Source: Fodinibius salsisoli (GTDB taxonomy: Bacteria > Bacteroidota > Rhodothermia > Balneolales > Balneolaceae). From it: DNA of 64,000 nucleotides. The position numbers and the translations under genes are program-made. Shown here piece after piece: positions 55,801 to 63,091 of this stretch (the first letter of the stretch is position 1; each line of letters opens with the position of its first letter). The notes beneath the pieces are model-generated. The model was not told the DNA's origin. It saw only the letters and a program-made list of their open reading frames with translations, and ran no database searches. Location of the stretch: assembly GCF_026229185.1 (NCBI RefSeq), contig NZ_JAGGJA010000002.1, positions 248,001-312,000 of the forward strand, read 5' to 3'.

Positions 55801-56957
55801 TTCGGTTTACCAAGGTGCGCGCCGATGGTAAAATTGAAGTTTACTTTACCGAGTTCATCCAACGTTCGCAAGACCTGCAGTTTACGATGGATGGGCAGTC
55901 CCTCGAAAAATATTCTTTCGATCCCCATTCCGGGAACCGTATTATCCTCGAGGAACCAGCTTCTCTGGCAAAAGCAATTGATATTCAGGGCCTTACCGAT
56001 ATCCGCGGCAATACCACCCCTAATGCAAGTATTTTGGTGGCGCGTCCACTTCAAAAGGGCGACCTCGTCATTAATGAGATTATGTATAACCCTCTGGATG
56101 AGGGAGATGATAATCAGGCCGACCAAAGTGAATATGTAGAGCTATACAATACCAGAGATTATGCACTATCGCTGGAAGGCTTGATCTTGCATGATGCGCC
56201 CGACGAGGATAACGATGTACGAAAACTACAGCCTGTTTCCACTACGGCCAAGTGGGTAAAACCCGGGCAAACCGTCCTGGTCTATGCCGATCAGGCTCTG
56301 GATTTTCAAAAGTCAAAAGTAGCCTCTTTCTTTAATTTGGATTCACTAAATACCGCATCATTGCTACAAATCGACCGAAGTAGCCTTAGCCTAAGTTCAG
56401 CGGATGATGCCATTTTCATTGCCGACAGCAGTGGAGCTGTTATTGATTCGGTATACTATAGCGAGGAGTGGCAAAATCCGAACCTTATCGATTATCGGGG
56501 CCGTGCTCTTGAACGCATCTCGCCCAAGGGCGCAAGCAATACCGCCAGCAACTGGGGATCAAGTGTGCATCCCAAAGGTGGAACGCCCCACGCTCAGAAC
56601 TCTCTTTACCAAGAGCAGCCCGATACGCCACAAAAAATGGGGATTACTTTTGCACCCAATCCCTTTTCACCGGATGGCGACGGTTATGAGGATAATTTGG
56701 TCATTAACTACAAACTGGATAAGGAAGATTACCTGCTGAGAGTCAACATCTTTGATCGATATGGCCGGCACATCAAAGAATTAGCGGATGGCAAACCAGC
56801 CGGCTTTGAAGGCACCCTCATCTGGGATGGACGCCGTGATGATGGTCGGCGCAACCGTATCGGTATCTATATTATCGTTTTTGAAGCTATCAACAGTTCC
56901 ACGGGCAGTGATAAGGCCTATAAAAAGACGGTCGTAATTGCTCGTAAGCTGAACTGA
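49809..56957 (+). CDS. Giant exported protein: eight lamin-tail/Ig-like repeats and a gliding/T9SS-type C-terminus
   Basis: 2382 residues. A signal peptide (HLLIWLLLLAIPSIGYSQ) precedes an N-terminal concanavalin-like domain (about 25-215). Then come alternating Big_5/SbsA-like Ig domains (for example PPDLRSLNILSDSKLQLLF) and lamin-tail domains. Eight lamin-tail starts carry I-N-E-F-x-x-(D/N)-P then Y-(V/I)-E-L-Y-N, at nucleotides 50778, 51534, 52300, 53059, 53816, 54575, 55338 and 56070. From about 2280 comes FAPNPFSPDGDGYEDNL, then INIFDRYGR-like and WDGRRDDGRRNRIGIYII, a FlgD-Ig/gliding-motility-type C-terminus. Bacterial lamin-tail domains often sit with nucleases; no nuclease domain is seen. 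Probably a surface adhesin or matrix protein; function unknown. Confidence 0.88.
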   Translation: MNNHHLLIWLLLLAIPSIGYSQSTNFEDGFEDGDFTNNPTWAGDDTLYTIISDGTNNLLRLQGNDEDGGVDYLSVASEDSIGSWEFYVQLDFSPSGGNKADIFLMSNIANLEGPVNGYALRAGESGSNDVFRIVRYDSGAEGTTVLSGTTDISSGGTFRVKVGRESGGIWTLQVAEGYSGILTQEGSSQADDTYNTTNYFGVRSTYTSSRADLFHYDFKIDLPPLMMTDATARGDTIEVTFNRPFDQSSIQSADFFVNQGIGAPSNVITSSPSSAKLFFATPFSSNQYELSAQNIQDLQGNMIVEDATASFVVFGSPAEKDIILNEFMYDPPTGQPEYVELRNTSDKYLNLQHWQIGDDSNNQELSSDTLAIAPDDFLVISSDTTTLSTIFGDHNYLQANLPSLNNIGDALKLLTNSGIPADSLYYQSSWGGDQVALERRSDSVSAIYQENWANSPSLNNGTPGTENQVASDTQPPDLRSLNILSDSKLQLLFNERLDSSSAAPIHYTIPGIDINSATLTAPDTIHLALNTALENAREYQLTISGVQDIFGNTSTSRDTSFTYYKISAVDSTDIFINEFMFDPPSGQSEYVELYNPSSKTLDLQDWTLNDATGSEAIISYQQYLLPPDSLVVLAPDSTLLVDHPGASLIEMGNRFPSLNNSGDRIVLRDSSRVLLDSLQYADHWGGEQIALERRSQTVAARYSANWGDAPNGFGTPGQLNQIEDDQTPPAIDELTIIDNNSLQLIISEHPDISSAESINSYAISGNPTIGAAHVRQPDTVSISLSDSLLNNTTYTFSLDGLEDVFGNTATDVDTTFTYYEVSPADSGQVFISEFLFDPEEGKSEYIELYNPTQRSFDLQHWTVNDNTGTTRTITDERYILPPDGYIVLAADRSLSTQYSDISLISMGTQFPSLNNSGDDIVLRDSSGILLDSLQYASSWSVSEKASERKSYKLPSIYKANWASPVDSSGSPGMANTVAPDTQPPSVTSFSILDEHSLQIIFDEYLSSPSTNGLFSISGDIQIGNTQFQAPDTVLLSLSQPLENAELYTLTISDVQDLFGNAMAQRDTSFTYYKPTPVDSGQVFINEFRAEPYPGSTEYIELYNPTSYSFDLQHWTINDNRRNPASITNSSFILPPQSFVLIAPDNTLLTEHPSIKLVAMDQFPSLNNSGDDIVLRNINGMLLDSLQYNAEWRTDSTAFERRSTSVSGFYKENWGHSLSPAGGTPGTFNQVEMDTNPPILNNLEIISKQQLQLAFNERLDSTGSQRDHFGSNNLDISSVSHTAPDSITLHLATDLKNAQQYELTLSGLQDIFGNQISPEDTTLTYFAVSTADSGDVFINEFSFNPKEGDTEYIELYNNSSKSFDLQGWTVNDNTGNRSRLSDQKHLLPPDSYILLAEDSTLAKRHPDLPVIPMFSRFPSLNNGGDDIVLRDSSGTLLDSLRYTDTWAMPGKAAERRSHELSANIKANWGSPADTTGSPGLPNLIAPDAQSPVLKTLDILGDQELQLIFDEQIADIAEYGSFKISSSTQISDLTFFAPDTVHLQLSEPLQNATEYQFSISEIQDMFGNKLTAIDTLFTYYKPSESDSGQVFINEFSYNPAAGQTEYIELYNHTNHSFDLQGWTLSDNRDEQNLITDEAFILPPDNYVVLSPDNSLLETAPDLPLIAMGSRFPALNNSGDDIVIRNEEGLPLDSLKYTSAWGGEEIALERLSTNISGTFKENWGPAPGKTGSPGLQNSIKADQQPPSLSDVNIKKESELQLIFSERLTAVSAVKKSNYTLSPVRNIQLIAARSDTVTLYLSDPLISGQHYTLTVSGVTDIFGNQSSENQKDLEYIEIAQAKAGDIIINEMMTNPGLNSAEFVELYNRSGKNIDLDNWAFSDARDEVNLPSGIILKTGEYLILTESATLGQSIDQALTISGFPSLNNTEETLSLYDSNGQLIDSLHYTSDWPEAVSSASLERKDPKAASNDPANWTTNTTEQKNSAGIQNSTYQEDILPPEVRFTKVRADGKIEVYFTEFIQRSQDLQFTMDGQSLEKYSFDPHSGNRIILEEPASLAKAIDIQGLTDIRGNTTPNASILVARPLQKGDLVINEIMYNPLDEGDDNQADQSEYVELYNTRDYALSLEGLILHDAPDEDNDVRKLQPVSTTAKWVKPGQTVLVYADQALDFQKSKVASFFNLDSLNTASLLQIDRSSLSLSSADDAIFIADSSGAVIDSVYYSEEWQNPNLIDYRGRALERISPKGASNTASNWGSSVHPKGGTPHAQNSLYQEQPDTPQKMGITFAPNPFSPDGDGYEDNLVINYKLDKEDYLLRVNIFDRYGRHIKELADGKPAGFEGTLIWDGRRDDGRRNRIGIYIIVFEAINSSTGSDKAYKKTVVIARKLN
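50778..56870 (+). repeat. Internal tandem repeat array, unit about 757 bp
   Basis: Units inside the giant gene start with ATCAATGAATT-like sequence at 50778, 51534, 52300, 53059, 53816, 54575, 55338 and 56070. Spacing is 756, 766, 759, 757, 759, 763 and 732 bp. Each unit encodes a lamin-tail domain plus an Ig-like domain. Shared words such as AACAGTGGTGATGACAT recur in the middle units. The last two units are more diverged. Confidence 0.8.
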
Positions 56958-57431
56958 AAATTACTTTTATTGCTTATAATCTGCTTTGGATAGAAATGGA
57001 TAAAAAGTCAGAAATTTTAATACCCGGCATTCTGTTCAAACCCTTCTTCAGGAACTGGAAACCCTTGCTTATGCTTTGAATCTAAATTAGCTTCATTTCC
57101 ATCACTAAGTGGTACATTTTACAAAACATCATCGCATGATTGGTTTTCGACTAAAGCCATCGACAGAGTCAACTTCAGCTGCTTGGTCGGTAAACACAAC
57201 AATTGGAAGCCCGAACCCGCCAAATTGTGCCCCCTCGCCGGCCTGTCCAGCAGCCCGGGCATCACCAAGTCATAGCATTCGGGACAGGCTTTGCCAAGGG
57301 AGGCTACACTTAAAACTGTTCACTATTCCAATTTTTAATTCCCCATCCTTAGTTATACTTCTCTTTCATAAGAATTGCTTTTTATGTATCCTCCATTGCT
57401 AAAAAATATTACCGTAAATAGTATTTCTTCC
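56958..57431. other. Intergenic region with a SusD-like C-terminal remnant
   Basis: On the minus strand 57017-57118 reads PLSDGNEANLDSKHKQGF then PVPEEGFEQNAGY and a stop, resembling the C-terminal tail of RagB/SusD proteins, which end in P-I-P-x-x-E-I-D-x-N-P-x-x-x-Q-N-P-G-Y. A stop precedes it and nothing else of the gene is present. The G+C-rich stretch at about 57170-57300 has open minus frames but no recognised family. Confidence 0.45.
57017..57118 (-). pseudogene. SusD/RagB-like C-terminal fragment
   Basis: 33 codons ending in GFPVPEEGFEQNAGY and a TAA. The P-V-P and Q-N-A-G-Y pattern is the conserved end of SusD-family lipoproteins. Too short to be certain. Confidence 0.4.
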
Positions 57432-57926
57432 ATGAGCGATTCAATAACCATTTTTGAGCGTGCAGCAGCAAATGTAAAAGAACAGGGCTTTACTATTGTA
57501 GACTCTGACCAAGAACGTCCGTGGGGTGGGTTTTTTGTCATCAATGAACAGCAGGCGCTACAGTTTGCCCGGACCTACTTCCCGGAGCAGGCTATTGAAG
57601 ACTTTGAGGATGCAGGTAAGCTGAGTCCTAAAATTTTGGTGGTCAGGCCCGGGAAGAGGTTGTCGTGGCAGTATCATCACCGGCGGGCCGAAATATGGAA
57701 AGTGCTCGAAGGTCCGGTAGGCGTCGTACGGAGTGACACTGATGAGCAGGGCTCTCTTGAAAAACATATCTCCGGCGATACCGTTAAGCTCCAGCAGGGA
57801 GAACGCCATCGGTTAGTAGGGCTGGACGAGTGGGGCCTCCTGGCCGAGATCTGGCAACACACGGATCCCGATAATCCCTCCAATGAGGAGGATATCGTCC
57901 GCGTCCAGGATGATTTTGGGAGGTAA
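57432..57926 (+). CDS. Cupin protein of the mannose-6-phosphate isomerase type II group
   Basis: 164 residues from the ATG at 57432 (MSDSITIFERAAAN); an upstream ATG at 57375 would add a Leu/Pro-rich stretch with no homology. The domain has RPWGGFFVINEQQ, KILVVRPGKRLSWQYHHRRAE, WKVLEGPVGVV, GDTVKLQQGERHRL and LAEIWQHTDPDNPSNEEDI. These match the cupin half of GDP-mannose pyrophosphorylase/phosphomannose isomerase enzymes; the H-H-R-R-A-E cluster binds metal. The substrate is probably a phosphosugar, but this stand-alone form is not proven to be an isomerase. Confidence 0.82.
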   Translation: MSDSITIFERAAANVKEQGFTIVDSDQERPWGGFFVINEQQALQFARTYFPEQAIEDFEDAGKLSPKILVVRPGKRLSWQYHHRRAEIWKVLEGPVGVVRSDTDEQGSLEKHISGDTVKLQQGERHRLVGLDEWGLLAEIWQHTDPDNPSNEEDIVRVQDDFGR

Positions 57927-58647
57927 CATCCATCAAGCCCTGCCTCTTACTAAGGGAGATTCTCTGTATCTTCTCCAGCCCTCTTGCAACTCATAGTCCA
58001 TAGGCTATAACCGCTTGAAAACAGAATCTTCCAATAGCCGTACAAAATTATTTTTAACCGGTCAGCGGCCAGATACCTGTGCGAGAATAATGACTCTATC
58101 ACAGCCCTACCTGCGCCCTAATTTCTCCACTTCCAGTAGGAGTTGGTAAGGAGATGGTAGGGGCTTGGCAGGGAACAGGCTACGGGCTGAATATTTCATT
58201 TTGGGAGCTATCAAAGTAGGAAATGTCAGAAAGTCAAGCTAAATGACGTTTTTGATTCCATCTTGCCTGGTCCCGCTTCTGTGGGCTGTGTCATTCAAAA
58301 AAGTGATAGAAGTATGGCATTAATTATGATCGGGCAATCATTTTTTTGCCACTCTTCCCTGCTCCGGAGGGAAGGGCCGGGGATGGGTCACCGCTGCACG
58401 GCACTCCGCTCCGTTGCTGAAGGCTTTACCACGCCGAAGTAGCTCAGCTACGTAGGCTGTGCTATAGGAGCGTAAGTGACCTTTCTTAAGGGAGAATATT
58501 TTGTTGTCTGCCTCAAACTCTTCATTCACCTACCTTAGAATCCTTCACTTCCAAATAGGTGCAGCGTAGTCGAAGGGTACATCAGGCAATGCTAATTAGC
58601 CCAAAAAACTGCGGGAGTATAACCCCCTTAGAGCTGTGTGGGTCACC
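57927..58647. other. Long noncoding region, first part
   Basis: 721 bp without a supported gene. It holds CCAGTAGGAGTTGGTA (58133-58148), an inverted 16 bp match to 46017-46032, and a short TTCCCT/AGGGAA inverted repeat at about 58357. A 63-codon minus frame (58338-58529) lacks homology. Confidence 0.45.
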
Positions 58648-58790
58648 ATTCGAGCATTGGGTACTCATCGGATGAGTACCCAAAGACATAGTTGAGTGTT
58701 TGGTCAAATCACTCATCCGATGAGTGATACTGCCCCACTTTCCGCTTGAGACTCCTCGTCGTAAGCGCCTGGGAGTGACAAGATGGGGTG
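58648..58790. repeat. Dispersed palindromic repeat, copy A
   Basis: Begins ATTCGAGCATT, then the perfect palindrome GGGTACTCAT-CGG-ATGAGTACCC (58659-58681), a second palindrome ATCACTCAT-CCG-ATGAGTGAT (58708-58728) and the shared tail TTGAGACTCCTCGTC with GGGAGTGACAAGATGGGG. Related copies lie at 61366 and 63433. Confidence 0.7.
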
Positions 58791-58802
58791 AATCATGCGC
58801 AT

Positions 58803-58846
58803 AAAAAAATATCTGGCCGCAGCACGTAGCATAACGACCAGATATT
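58803..58846 (-). terminator. Rho-independent terminator of cysN
   Basis: On the minus strand, AATATCTGGTCG and CGGCCAGATATT pair (one mismatch) around a 15-base loop, followed by TTTTTTTAT. It lies 40 bp beyond the cysN stop. Confidence 0.8.
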
Positions 58847-58867
58847 CTAAGCTTTTATATAAAATAA

Positions 58868-58876
58868 GGGGGGGGG
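58868..58876. repeat. Nine-base poly-G tract
   Basis: A run of nine G (plus strand) ends 9 bp before the cysN stop position, between terminator and stop. Such tracts are length-variable and error-prone in assembly. Confidence 0.6.
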
Positions 58877-58885
58877 ATCGAAACC

Positions 58886-60166
58886 TTACAGGATCATTCC
58901 GGCTCCTACCGTCTCATTGGTATACTCATCAATAATGATAACGCTTCCCGTGGCACGGTTCCGCTTATAGCTGTCATAGAAGAGCGGCTCCGTGGTGCGG
59001 ATATGAATACGTCCAATATCGTTTAGACCGATTTCTTTATCTCCTTCCACCCGGTGCAATGTATTGATATTCACCTTGTACTTCACCTCTTTGATGATAC
59101 AGCGAGCATCCTTGGTGGTATGCTTGATGGCATATTTGCCATTAGGCTTGAGTGGTTCTTTGTTGAGCCAGCAGACCATCAGATCAATATCCTGCCCTAC
59201 GGTAGGCTGATTGTCGGGCTTAGCAATCATATCTCCGCGACTAATGTCGATATCGTCTTCAAGGGTCATTGTAACCGACATAGGAGCAAAGACCTCTTCT
59301 TCCTCATTCTCATAAGTCTCTACCGTATCGATGGTGCTGGTAAAGCCGGAAGGAAGTGCAATTATTTCATCACCAGGCTTAAAGACGCCACCGGCTACCT
59401 TACCCGCATAGCCCCGGTAATCGGGATATTCTTCGGACTGCGGACGGGTAACCCACTGTACGGGGAAGCGACTGTCCACGTGGTTATGGTCGCTGTCAAC
59501 CTGTACATTCTCGAGGGTATAGAGCAAAGAGGATCCGCCGTACCAAGGCATATTATCCGACTTATCCACTACATTATCCCCGTAAAGCGCACTGATGGGG
59601 ATATAGTGAATGTCGGGAATATCCAGTTTAGAAGAAAAGGAACGAAACTGTTGGCGAATTTCCTTAAAACGCTCTTCGCTGTAATCCACCAGATCCATCT
59701 TATTGACACAAAGGATGATGTGCTCAATCTGTAGTAAAGAAGCGATGAATGAGTGCCGACAGGTCTGCTCAATGACGCCATTACGGGCATCAACCAGGAT
59801 GATCGCCAGGTTAGCTGTGGAGGCGCCGGTCACCATATTCCGGGTATACTGCACGTGGCCCGGGGTGTCGGCGATAATAAACTTACGGTTGGGCGTCGAA
59901 AAGTAGCGATAAGCTACATCGATGGTAATGCCCTGCTCTCGTTCGGCAGACAGTCCGTCAGTTAATAATGCCAGGTTCGTGTATTCATCTCCCTTCTTAC
60001 GGCTGGACTCCTCGATCTTTTCCATCTGATCATCAAAGATGGCCTTAGAATCGTATAGCAGACGGCCAATCAGTGTACTTTTGCCGTCATCTACACTCCC
60101 CGCCGTTGTAAAGCGGAGGAGGTCCATATTAAGATATTTGCTTGCTTCAGTTTCGTTAGTACTCAT
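58886..60166 (-). CDS. cysN: Sulfate adenylyltransferase subunit 1 (GTPase)
   Basis: 426 residues from the ATG at 60166 (MSTNETEASKYLNMD); an upstream TTG would add two residues. EF-Tu-like GTPase: GSVDDGKSTLIGRL (P-loop), ADTPGHVQYTRNMVTGAS, NKMDLVDYSEERF. The C-terminal domain ends after TGSVIIIDEYTNETVGAGMIL, with no APS kinase fusion. It regulates ATP sulfurylase activity of CysD by GTP hydrolysis. Downstream of cysD (74 bp spacer); terminator follows. Confidence 0.95.
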   Translation of the reverse strand: MSTNETEASKYLNMDLLRFTTAGSVDDGKSTLIGRLLYDSKAIFDDQMEKIEESSRKKGDEYTNLALLTDGLSAEREQGITIDVAYRYFSTPNRKFIIADTPGHVQYTRNMVTGASTANLAIILVDARNGVIEQTCRHSFIASLLQIEHIILCVNKMDLVDYSEERFKEIRQQFRSFSSKLDIPDIHYIPISALYGDNVVDKSDNMPWYGGSSLLYTLENVQVDSDHNHVDSRFPVQWVTRPQSEEYPDYRGYAGKVAGGVFKPGDEIIALPSGFTSTIDTVETYENEEEEVFAPMSVTMTLEDDIDISRGDMIAKPDNQPTVGQDIDLMVCWLNKEPLKPNGKYAIKHTTKDARCIIKEVKYKVNINTLHRVEGDKEIGLNDIGRIHIRTTEPLFYDSYKRNRATGSVIIIDEYTNETVGAGMIL

Positions 60167-60241
60167 TGTCAAGAATTGAGAATTGTAAATTAAAAACCAG
60201 GAATTAAAGATAATTCCTAATTCATAATTGAAAATTTTTAA

Positions 60242-61147
60242 TTAGAAGTAGCCTTGTTTCTTTCGTTCTTCCATAGCGGCTTCAGCCCGCTTGTCGTCCG
60301 TACGGTTGCCTCGTTCCGTAATACGTGCGGAAGCAACTTCTTCAATAATTTGGGGGACGGTTGCAGCATCCGACTGAAAAGCACCGGTACAGGTCATATC
60401 TCCAATCGTTCGGAAACGTACGGTTCTGGTTTCATACTCTTCTTCATCAGTAAGAGTGATAAACTCCGACTTGGCCAGGAAAGTATCTGCTCGCTCAACG
60501 ACCTCACGTTCATGAGCCAGGTACAGGTCCGGGATATCAATATCTTCTGCAGCAATATACTGCCATACATCCATTTCGGTCCAGTTACTCAGCGGAAATA
60601 CACGGAAGTGCTCGCCATGCCCCTTCTTGCCGTTATACAAATTCCAGAGTTCCGGTCGCTGGTTCTTGGGATCCCACTGTCCAAACTCATCACGGTGAGA
60701 GAAAAAGCGCTCTTTAGCACGTGCTTTCTCTTCATCGCGTCGGGCGCCACCGAAAGCGGCATCAAACTCATGCTCTTCCAGCGCCTTAAGTAGAGCAGGA
60801 ATCTGCAGTTTATTCCGGCTGGCGTTAGGACCGTTTTCTTCTCGTACTTCTCCGGAATCGATCAGATCCTGAACTTTGGCTACAATCAGCTCAACACCAA
60901 GTTCATCCATCAGGTTATCGCGAAATTCAAGGGTTTCATCAAAGTTATGACCGGTATCCACATGCAGAAATGGAAAAGGAATTTTGCCCGGCCAAAAAGC
61001 TTTCTGTGCGAGCTTGGCCATTGTGATCGAATCCTTGCCTCCGGAAAACATAAGGACCGGATTCTCGAACTGAGCGGCTACCTCCCTCATTATGTGAATA
61101 GATTCAGCTTCTAACTGCCGAATATGGCTTAATTTGTACTTACGCAT
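60242..61147 (-). CDS. cysD: Sulfate adenylyltransferase subunit 2
   Basis: 301 residues. PP-motif MFSGGKDSITMAKLAQKAF (about 33-51), the HVDTGHNFDETLEFRD segment, DAAFGGARRDEEKARAKERFFS and FPLSNWTEMDVWQYIAAEDI. It makes adenosine 5'-phosphosulfate from ATP and sulfate together with CysN. Its upstream spacer (424 bp) carries dispersed repeat copy B, so transcription from cysC is not necessarily continuous. Confidence 0.95.
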   Translation of the reverse strand: MRKYKLSHIRQLEAESIHIMREVAAQFENPVLMFSGGKDSITMAKLAQKAFWPGKIPFPFLHVDTGHNFDETLEFRDNLMDELGVELIVAKVQDLIDSGEVREENGPNASRNKLQIPALLKALEEHEFDAAFGGARRDEEKARAKERFFSHRDEFGQWDPKNQRPELWNLYNGKKGHGEHFRVFPLSNWTEMDVWQYIAAEDIDIPDLYLAHEREVVERADTFLAKSEFITLTDEEEYETRTVRFRTIGDMTCTGAFQSDAATVPQIIEEVASARITERGNRTDDKRAEAAMEERKKQGYF

Positions 61148-61571
61148 AGATAAAATTCTGTATTGATTTTATGAAGCTGCTAAAGCTAAGCATTAATAGT
61201 AAGAAAAACCATGTATGATTTACGTTATTTAACAGCCTGTCTACTATCAAAAGTTAAAAATGTTTCGACTGACTTTTGAAATACAGCCTACTATTTCGAA
61301 TCCCTTTACTCCCTAATAAAATATCTGACGAACTGTCCATCAGTCAGGGTTAGGGATAAGGGCATTATTCAAGCATCCCATACTTATGGGATGAGTAACA
61401 GGAGCTCTTATTCAAAAATGAGTTAAATCACTCATCCAATGAATGATACCGACCGATTCCCATTTGGGATCCCTTTCTCCGTTTGCATGACAACAGTCAA
61501 CTTCTCTTTTTCAACTTTCAAAGATAAGAGTTCCCAGTTACCGAACCTGCAAAATGAACGATAAACCGCTG
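61148..61571. other. Spacer between cysC and cysD with repeat copy B
   Basis: 424 bp without a gene. It contains the upstream region of cysD and the diverged dispersed repeat at 61366-61450. No terminator or riboswitch recognised. Confidence 0.5.
61366..61450. repeat. Dispersed palindromic repeat, copy B (diverged)
   Basis: ATTCAAGCATCCCATACTTA then GGGATGAGTA, and ATCACTCATCCAATGAATGAT, correspond to both palindromes of copy A with several mismatches. The tail beyond is poorly conserved. Confidence 0.5.
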
Positions 61572-62105
61572 TTACCCTTCCCTGTTTTCCAGGTAATCCA
61601 AAACCATCTGAACGCCTTCTTCAGGTGTAATATCCGTGGTATCAATTTCAAGTTCGGGGTTTTCAGGGGCTTCATACGGATCACTGATGCCAGTAAAGTT
61701 ATCAATCTCGCCTTTACGGGCCTGGGCATAGAGTCCTTTAACATCGCGTTCCTCACAAACTTCAAGCGGGGTAGAAACGTAGATCTCCACAAAATCCTCA
61801 CACATATTACGGACAAAATCTCGTGCTTCCTGGTAGGGAGAGATGAAGGAGCCAATGACAAAAACCTCGTGTGCCTGCAGGCGACTGGCGATGTAGCCAA
61901 CACGCTTAACATGAGCGTTACGTTCTTCTTTGCTAAATCCTGTCTTGGGGAAGACTTCACGGATGGCATCTCCATCGAGGTGTTCTACCCGATAGCCCCG
62001 TTCTTTCAAGGCCGGGTATACTTTTTCTGAAATAGTACTCTTCCCGGATCCGGACAAGCCGGTAAACCAAAGAACCGCCGGCTTTAATTTCTTTTCTTTA
62101 GACAT
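61572..62105 (-). CDS. cysC: Adenylylsulfate kinase
   Basis: 177 residues. P-loop FTGLSGSGKSTI (about 14-25), LDGDAIREVF, RNAHVKRVGYIASRLQ, SFISPYQEARDFVRN, EIYVSTPLEVCEERDVKGLY and ISDPYEAPENPE, the APS kinase pattern. Phosphorylates APS to PAPS in the cytosol. A stand-alone enzyme here, not fused to CysN. Same strand as cysQ (212 bp upstream) and cysD. Confidence 0.95.
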   Translation of the reverse strand: MSKEKKLKPAVLWFTGLSGSGKSTISEKVYPALKERGYRVEHLDGDAIREVFPKTGFSKEERNAHVKRVGYIASRLQAHEVFVIGSFISPYQEARDFVRNMCEDFVEIYVSTPLEVCEERDVKGLYAQARKGEIDNFTGISDPYEAPENPELEIDTTDITPEEGVQMVLDYLENREG

Positions 62106-62317
62106 AATGACTATAAGTATAGCGTTTTAAAGGTTTAGTTGATTTATGACGGATGACCAATGACGGTATTTATACTAATGGAAAATTTAGAATGATGAAT
62201 TTTGACCAGTTAATATTTATAGAATAAGATCCAATCCTCAACAAATTCTTACATATTTTTCTGGCAATAGAAGAAAAAGTGACAATATAGCTTGATTGAC
62301 AATCAATAATTCATCAT

Positions 62318-63091
62318 TCAAAATTTAAAATCACCTTCCACTCCTATCAAAAAGCCCGTGTTCTTCAAATCAGGCTTATTATAGGTCAATGGTGATGGAT
62401 GGGCCCCTTCGCGTGCGGAATATCGATACACACAATCCCCAGCGGCCACATCCCATTCCATTGTAGGCCCCATACGTGGATAAATGTCAGCCTCACCTTC
62501 CGCTACCAGGCAAAACTTGATCGAACTTCCGGCCGGCACCGTCTTGGTTACCGTCAATCCTTTTTCTTCCAATTCTTTGATAAGGCTATTAGAGCCGTGC
62601 GATCGACTTTGTACCGCCGTCAGCTCGCTTTTGCCATCGCTAAGCTTCGAGTAAATACGTTCTGGTTTTTCATCGGCGAGCTGTTTAAAGGCGCCCTCCT
62701 CTTTGGTGGCATAATAGGTTGTTTGTTTATCGGGTACATAAACCACCCCTAAGACGGGTGTCCCCTGATCAATAAGGGCTATGTTAACCGTAAACTCCCC
62801 ATTCTTTTTAATAAACTCTTTCGTCCCGTCCAAGGGATCAACAATCCAGAAACTTTCCCAGTTTTTGCGATCCTCGTATTCGGGGATACCGGATTCTTCC
62901 GAGATCACCGGCGTATCAGGATCGATCTCGGCGAGAGCTTCAACAATAATATGGTGAGCAGCAAGGTCGGCCTTGGTCAGCGGAGAATCGTCGTCTTTCT
63001 GCATGACCTCCACATCATCATTATAAAATTCCAGCATTGCCTCTCCAGCCCGCTTTGCTACCTTAACAATTTCTTCAACCATTACTGCCAC
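62318..63091 (-). CDS. cysQ: 3'(2'),5'-bisphosphate nucleotidase
   Basis: 257 residues. Inositol-monophosphatase fold: SPLTKADLAAHHII, VISEESG (E65/E66), IVDPLDGTKEFIKKNGEF (D85/D88), and MEWDVAAGDCVYRYSA near the C-terminus. It removes the 3' phosphate of PAP, the by-product of PAPS use. Part of the sulfate-activation gene block. Simple AT-rich sequence separates it from cysC. Confidence 0.93.
   Translation of the reverse strand: MAVMVEEIVKVAKRAGEAMLEFYNDDVEVMQKDDDSPLTKADLAAHHIIVEALAEIDPDTPVISEESGIPEYEDRKNWESFWIVDPLDGTKEFIKKNGEFTVNIALIDQGTPVLGVVYVPDKQTTYYATKEEGAFKQLADEKPERIYSKLSDGKSELTAVQSRSHGSNSLIKELEEKGLTVTKTVPAGSSIKFCLVAEGEADIYPRMGPTMEWDVAAGDCVYRYSAREGAHPSPLTYNKPDLKNTGFLIGVEGDFKF

Noticed and set aside
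49809-56957. Several separate genes in place of one giant gene
   Set aside because: One uninterrupted frame with a regular repeat period, one signal peptide and one C-terminal sorting-like domain supports a single gene.
58338-58529. Minus-strand frame of 63 codons in the 57.9-58.9 kb spacer
   Set aside because: It overlaps repeat-like sequence and has no recognisable domain.
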